Assembly (NCBI GenBank): GCA_011525625.1 | Contig: WYAX01000013.1 | Coordinates: 22,564 to 86,563, forward strand | Length of the DNA: 64,000 nt | Source: Nitrospira defluvii | Lineage (GTDB): Bacteria > Nitrospirota > Nitrospiria > Nitrospirales > Nitrospiraceae | Reading direction: 5' to 3' | Part shown: piece by piece, positions 61,549 to 64,000 of the stretch | Layout of the letters: every line of letters starts with the position of its first letter | Numbering within the stretch: position 1 is the stretch's first letter | Position numbers and translations under genes: made by a program | Notes under the pieces: generated by a model | What the model saw: only the letters and a program-made list of their open reading frames with translations | The model's database searches: none | Told to the model about the DNA's origin: nothing

Positions 61549-62058
61549 TCAAGGCTGCTTGAAGCTGAGTTTCATGCCTCGCTGTAACTGCATTGCCGCT
61601 GCCCGTCCTGCTCCAAGTTCGAGGACGTACAGTGCCCCTTCATCCGAGTGGTATTGAGGACAGCCATCGTCCTGCCTCGTGCAGATGGGGACATTCCGCT
61701 CAATATGGACGATGGTTTTTTTTGCATCCATCCAGATGATATCTAGCGGGATCTTGGTGTTCTTCATCCAGAAGGTCCAAGGCTGAGCATCGCCAAAAAT
61801 GAACAGCATTCCGCGGTCATCGGCAATGTGTTCGCGAAACATCAACCCTTGCGCGCGTTTGAGCGCCGTATCGGCCAATTCAGCCTGAATCAGCGTGCCG
61901 GTCGGCGTTTTGACCGTAATCAGCGTTTCGTTCGGGGGCTCGGTCGCCCAGCTTGCACTCGCCACAGCAACGACGATGGTCCAAGCACACCATCCTGCAT
62001 ATCTCAACCAGTTGCCTGACCACATGTCCTCACGAGAGATCGTTGTTTGCCGTCCCAT
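61549..62058 (-). CDS. Exported DUF192-family protein
   Basis: A 169-residue minus-strand protein. A signal helix (WCAWTIVVAVASASWA) is followed by the DUF192 fold: ELADTALKRAQGLMFREHIADDRGMLFIFGD, FWMKNTKIPLDIIWMD, and ALYVLELGAGRAAAMQLQRGMKLSF. An internal start at 62025 would give a more compact leader. DUF192 proteins are small, periplasmic and of unknown function. A pair of Cys (CTRQDDGC) may form a disulfide. Confidence 0.88.
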   Translation of the reverse strand: MGRQTTISREDMWSGNWLRYAGWCAWTIVVAVASASWATEPPNETLITVKTPTGTLIQAELADTALKRAQGLMFREHIADDRGMLFIFGDAQPWTFWMKNTKIPLDIIWMDAKKTIVHIERNVPICTRQDDGCPQYHSDEGALYVLELGAGRAAAMQLQRGMKLSFKQP

Positions 62059-62203
62059 GGCGGCATCCTAGCGGCCTGTCTGTGGACACGTCAAGCTGTT
62101 GACCTCAGCCAGGTGATCAGGTGATTCGGGTGCGTGCCGGCTTGCAATTTCGCTGGCCCCTATGCCATCCTCGCCCTATTCTTTGACGGAAAGGAGGCTG
62201 TTC

Positions 62204-62389
62204 ATGAAGGAAACTCGACGTGTGGTGTACATGCGAGGCGTGTTTGTGTGTCCGAAGTGTCGGCAATCGTATGTGCAAGAAAAGTGGATTGAAGAGTTTA
62301 GAATTCGTTGCCATAAATGCGACTATCGCGGGACGCTGACGCAAGTCTCTGTCGAAGAGCACATGGATGAGGAAATCGTCCGTCGGTAA
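62204..62389 (+). CDS. Small zinc-ribbon protein
   Basis: A 61-residue protein; the ATG at 62204 follows AAGGAGG by 6 bases, while a frame start at 62162 would extend it without support. Two Cys pairs (CPKC and CHKC, 21 residues apart) make a zinc ribbon. The acidic C-terminus (EEHMDEEIVRR) follows. The role is unknown; such proteins bind nucleic acid or protein partners. Confidence 0.75.
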   Translation: MKETRRVVYMRGVFVCPKCRQSYVQEKWIEEFRIRCHKCDYRGTLTQVSVEEHMDEEIVRR

Positions 62390-62532
62390 AGCGTTGGGTT
62401 GTGTGGTACGCGTTTCATGGGACCCGCTCTCCCGCTGTCTTCTCGTCGAGTGACCTGGCCTTCAGCCAGTCGGTGCAGGGCTTACCCACGCCGGTTTGAT
62501 TCCATCTTTTTTGAATAGTAAGAGGGTAGATC

Positions 62533-63144
62533 ATGCTTCAGATGTGGCGAATGCTGCTTCTGTGTGCGGCGAGTCTTGCGGCGGGTCCCGCAATCTGCCA
62601 GTCGGCCGATACCCAGGAACTGGTCCGCGTTCTGGTCGCCTACCACTCACGGTCCGGACATACGGCGAAAATGGCTGACGCGGTCGCCCAGGGTGCTCGT
62701 GCGGTTCCTGGTACGCAAGTGATCGTCAAGCGGGTGGGTGAGGTAACGTCCGATGAGTTGTTCGCGGCGGATGCGATAGTCCTCGGTTCCCCGGTCTACT
62801 GGTCGAACATGGCCGGTGAGGTCAAGCAGTTCATCGATGACTGGCAATTCAAGTTCGGCGTGTTCCCGGAGTTTAAGCTCAAAAATAAGGTCGGAGCCGC
62901 GTTCGTTACCGGCGGCCAGATTTCTAGTGGAAAAGAGTTGACGATGCTCTCCATCCTTGCGGCGATGCTCGGGAATTACATGGTAGCGGTCAGTGGGGGA
63001 GGGGCGTTCGGGGCCTCTGCGACCACCGAGGGCGATAGCCCAGGAATTGACGAGCCGGAGTTGGCGGGAGCCAGGGAGCTTGGGGGGAGGGTGGCTGAAA
63101 TCTCGGCGGCACTCAAACGGGGCTTCGCTCCACGCGAACAGTGA
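62533..63144 (+). CDS. Exported flavodoxin-like protein (WrbA/NQO-type)
   Basis: A 203-residue protein with an N-terminal leader (MLLLCAASLAAGPAICQSAD) and a flavodoxin fold: VLVAYHSRSGHTAKMADAVAQGA (the phosphate loop that binds FMN), AIVLGSPVYWSNMAGEVKQFIDDW, and GAAFVTGGQISSGKE. WrbA-type proteins reduce quinones with NAD(P)H and are cytoplasmic, so the leader is odd: it implies export or membrane attachment. FMN-binding flavodoxins are usually folded before Sec export could act, so how it acquires FMN is a question. GAGGGT precedes the start. Confidence 0.8.
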   Translation: MLQMWRMLLLCAASLAAGPAICQSADTQELVRVLVAYHSRSGHTAKMADAVAQGARAVPGTQVIVKRVGEVTSDELFAADAIVLGSPVYWSNMAGEVKQFIDDWQFKFGVFPEFKLKNKVGAAFVTGGQISSGKELTMLSILAAMLGNYMVAVSGGGAFGASATTEGDSPGIDEPELAGARELGGRVAEISAALKRGFAPREQ

Positions 63145-63183
63145 CCTGGCGTGAGCAGGACGTGATCATTGGGGGTCGCGCAG

Positions 63184-63390
63184 TTACGATGACACAGTTT
63201 TTCGGCAAGCACTTTCCAGTTGACTCTTCGCCAGCGTGACGAGCTCAGAGATATTCTTCGCGCACCGGCCGCAGCAGCCAGTATCTCGTAACCCGAATTC
63301 TGCAATGATTTGACGGGTCGTCAAGTATCCTTGACGACCGGCCTCCCGCACGTCCGATTCCGTCAAGCCCTTACATAGGCAGATATACAT
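63184..63390 (-). CDS. BFD-like [2Fe-2S] protein
   Basis: A 68-residue minus-strand protein; ATG at 63390 is preferred (GGGAG about 9 bases upstream) over the one at 63399. It has the four Cys of bacterioferritin-associated ferredoxins (C-L-C-K near the start and CCGRC) plus LTESDVREAGRQGY and TRQIIAEFG. Bfd helps release iron from bacterioferritin. No bacterioferritin gene is seen here. A palindromic site lies upstream (63453-63485). Confidence 0.88.
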   Translation of the reverse strand: MYICLCKGLTESDVREAGRQGYLTTRQIIAEFGLRDTGCCGRCAKNISELVTLAKSQLESACRKTVSS

Positions 63391-63452
63391 GAGTGGCATC
63401 TCCCACTGACGATCAGTTCTTCTTGTCGTGTGAGCGAGTTGGTGTTTGCTCG

Positions 63453-63485
63453 ATACTGATAACTGTTCTCAACTATGGTCAGTAT
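63453..63485. promoter_or_regulatory. Inverted repeat upstream of the BFD-like gene
   Basis: ATACTGA (63453-63459) and TCAGTAT (63479-63485) form a 7-bp inverted repeat with a 19-base centre, about 63 bases upstream of the BFD-like start. Iron-responsive regulators use such palindromes, but this one is not a recognised Fur or IscR box. Confidence 0.3.
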
Positions 63486-63781
63486 ACCGGTGATCCGGAG
63501 ATCTGTCAACATTTCTGGGGGATTGTCGTTGCTGTTCCGGTTGATGCCTTATTGATAGGCTTGCCGGGTGGTTGTCCAGGTTCCTGGTCTTTCAATTCTG
63601 TCTAGGCAGGCCATCCTGGAAGTCGGCCCCGCCCTGTTCCGGTGTTGTTGAGACAGCTGTCGACCAGTTTCGTTCTGTGGTCTATGACAGTATGCGCGAC
63701 GGAACGAAGATTGCTTCGATCTTGCTGCGAGTGGGGAAAAGATGAGGTGGGTGGAATCGCGGAGATGCTCGGCGCGAAAGT
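63486..63781. other. Intergenic region between the BFD-like gene and nxrB
   Basis: Part of a 484-base stretch (63391-63874) without a convincing gene, between two leftward genes. Short frames on both strands give unlikely proteins. The right part holds the hairpins listed separately; the left part should hold the BFD promoter. Nothing else was seen here. Confidence 0.45.
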
Positions 63782-63819
63782 ACGAAGGCAGGAAGTTCAA
63801 GAGAACTTCCTGCCTTCGT
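63782..63819 (-). terminator. Long perfect hairpin downstream of nxrB
   Basis: Perfect 17-bp stem, ACGAAGGCAGGAAGTTC (63782-63798) with GAACTTCCTGCCTTCGT (63803-63819), loop AAGA. The T-run on the minus-strand side is weak, so it may act as a terminator or as an mRNA-stabilising 3' end for the nxr transcript. Confidence 0.65.
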
Positions 63820-63835
63820 TGTGCTGTGGCCCGTT

Positions 63836-63867
63836 ACTACTGGGAGCAGGTTCCCGCCCCCAGTAGT
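63836..63867 (-). other. Second hairpin close to the nxrB stop
   Basis: ACTACTGGG (63836-63844) pairs with CCCAGTAGT (63859-63867), 8 bases from the nxrB stop codon. There is no T-run. Together with the next hairpin it gives a structured 3' untranslated region. Confidence 0.5.
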
Positions 63868-63874
63868 GTGAGTC

Positions 63875-64000
63875 TTACAGCCAGTTCACGCGCTCGGCCG
63901 GCCGAATGTAGATCGGCTCTTCGACCTGAATACGCGCCACTTCCTTGCCCGACTTGTTGAAGCCCAACACGGTATCGTTGTACATGTCGAACCGCTTCCC
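63875..64000 (-). CDS. nxrB: Probable nitrite oxidoreductase beta subunit NxrB, C-terminal fragment
   Basis: The minus strand reads the last 41 codons of a gene that continues past the window, ending TAA at 63875. The fragment reads FDMYNDTVLGFNKSGKEVARIQ, then VEEPIYIRPAERVNWL, which has the character of the C-terminus of NarH/NxrB-type iron-sulfur subunits. The call rests on this short tail plus the NxrC, chaperone and Tat genes upstream in the window. NxrA, normally just before nxrB in its direction of transcription, would lie beyond 64000. NxrB carries iron-sulfur clusters from the molybdenum site to NxrC. Confidence 0.68.
   Translation of the reverse strand, partial: GKRFDMYNDTVLGFNKSGKEVARIQVEEPIYIRPAERVNWL

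Noticed and set aside
1..64000. CRISPR arrays, tRNA, rRNA, insertion sequences or phage genes
   Set aside because: No spaced direct repeats, cloverleaf-like segments, rRNA-like stretches, transposases or integrases were seen by reading; an automated RNA and repeat search could not be run.
1..64000. Ammonia oxidation genes that would mark a comammox strain
   Set aside because: No amoABC or hao homologue is present; the pentahaem cytochromes have too few haem sites for hydroxylamine oxidoreductase (eight).

Overview
The window reads as a chromosomal segment of a Nitrospira-type nitrite oxidiser (phylum Nitrospirota). The main grounds are three. First, there is a nitrite oxidoreductase (NXR) accessory region: two NxrC-like haem-b subunits, a TorD/NarJ-type chaperone, a NapG-like ferredoxin, TatA, and at the right edge the last 41 codons of a probable NxrB. 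Second, there are two very large cytochrome bd-like oxidase genes of the kind known from Nitrospira. Third, there is a Pup (prokaryotic ubiquitin-like protein) gene, which outside Actinobacteria is found in Nitrospirota and few other phyla. No ammonia oxidation gene (amo, hao) is present, so a strict nitrite oxidiser and a comammox strain cannot be told apart from this window. No rRNA, tRNA, CRISPR array, insertion sequence or phage gene was seen.

Layout. 1-221 is the 5' end of a leftward APC permease. 580-10,000 is an exported copper and cupredoxin region: a 1621-residue six-cupredoxin multicopper oxidase, two related cupredoxin-like proteins, a LolA-like protein and a HEAT-repeat protein. 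10,134-16,522 holds an O-methyltransferase, a DUF420 membrane protein, a PCP_red-domain protein, an unknown membrane protein, bd-like oxidase copy 1, a DUF3047 protein and a small membrane protein. 16,526-18,372 is a pair of membrane-anchored formylglycine-generating-enzyme-like proteins that lack the catalytic cysteines. 18,367-25,169 is bd-like oxidase copy 2 with two or three single-helix microproteins and three c-type cytochromes, the last fused to an NxrC-like haem-b domain. 25,263-33,057 is mostly housekeeping: mobA, a family 9 glycosyltransferase, argS, tgt, yajC, secD, secF. 33,101-37,758 is a histidine kinase and an NtrC-like regulator whose GAFTGA loop reads GAFPGA. 37,760-38,866 is a WD40 protein on the minus strand.

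39,064-52,814 is the NXR accessory and electron-transfer region: an unknown protein with an HExxH motif, a Tat-exported ferredoxin, a TorD-like chaperone, NxrC1, a B12-radical SAM protein, an unknown membrane protein, a TPR protein, TatA, a cytoplasmic NHL protein, NxrC2, a PDZ-like protein and two tandem pentahaem cytochromes. 52,911-63,390 is general physiology: a membrane pyrophosphatase predicted to be K+-independent, pup, recJ, rel, an MscS channel with a cyclic-nucleotide domain, a DUF192 protein, a zinc ribbon, an exported flavodoxin and a BFD-like ferredoxin. The leftward nxrB fragment ends at 63,875.

How the parts may work together (inference). NXR oxidises nitrite on the outer face of the membrane. 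Electrons would leave through NxrC haem b to c-type cytochromes such as the dihaem/EB_dh protein at 23,385 and the membrane cytochromes at 20,929 and 22,301, and reach oxygen at the bd-like oxidase. MobA, the chaperone, the ferredoxin and TatA fit maturation and Tat export of the molybdenum enzyme. The strongest candidates for something not fully described are the oxidase module with its microproteins, the HExxH protein beside the chaperone, and the composite copper site of the giant oxidase. All functional calls rest on reading motifs and context; no database search was run.
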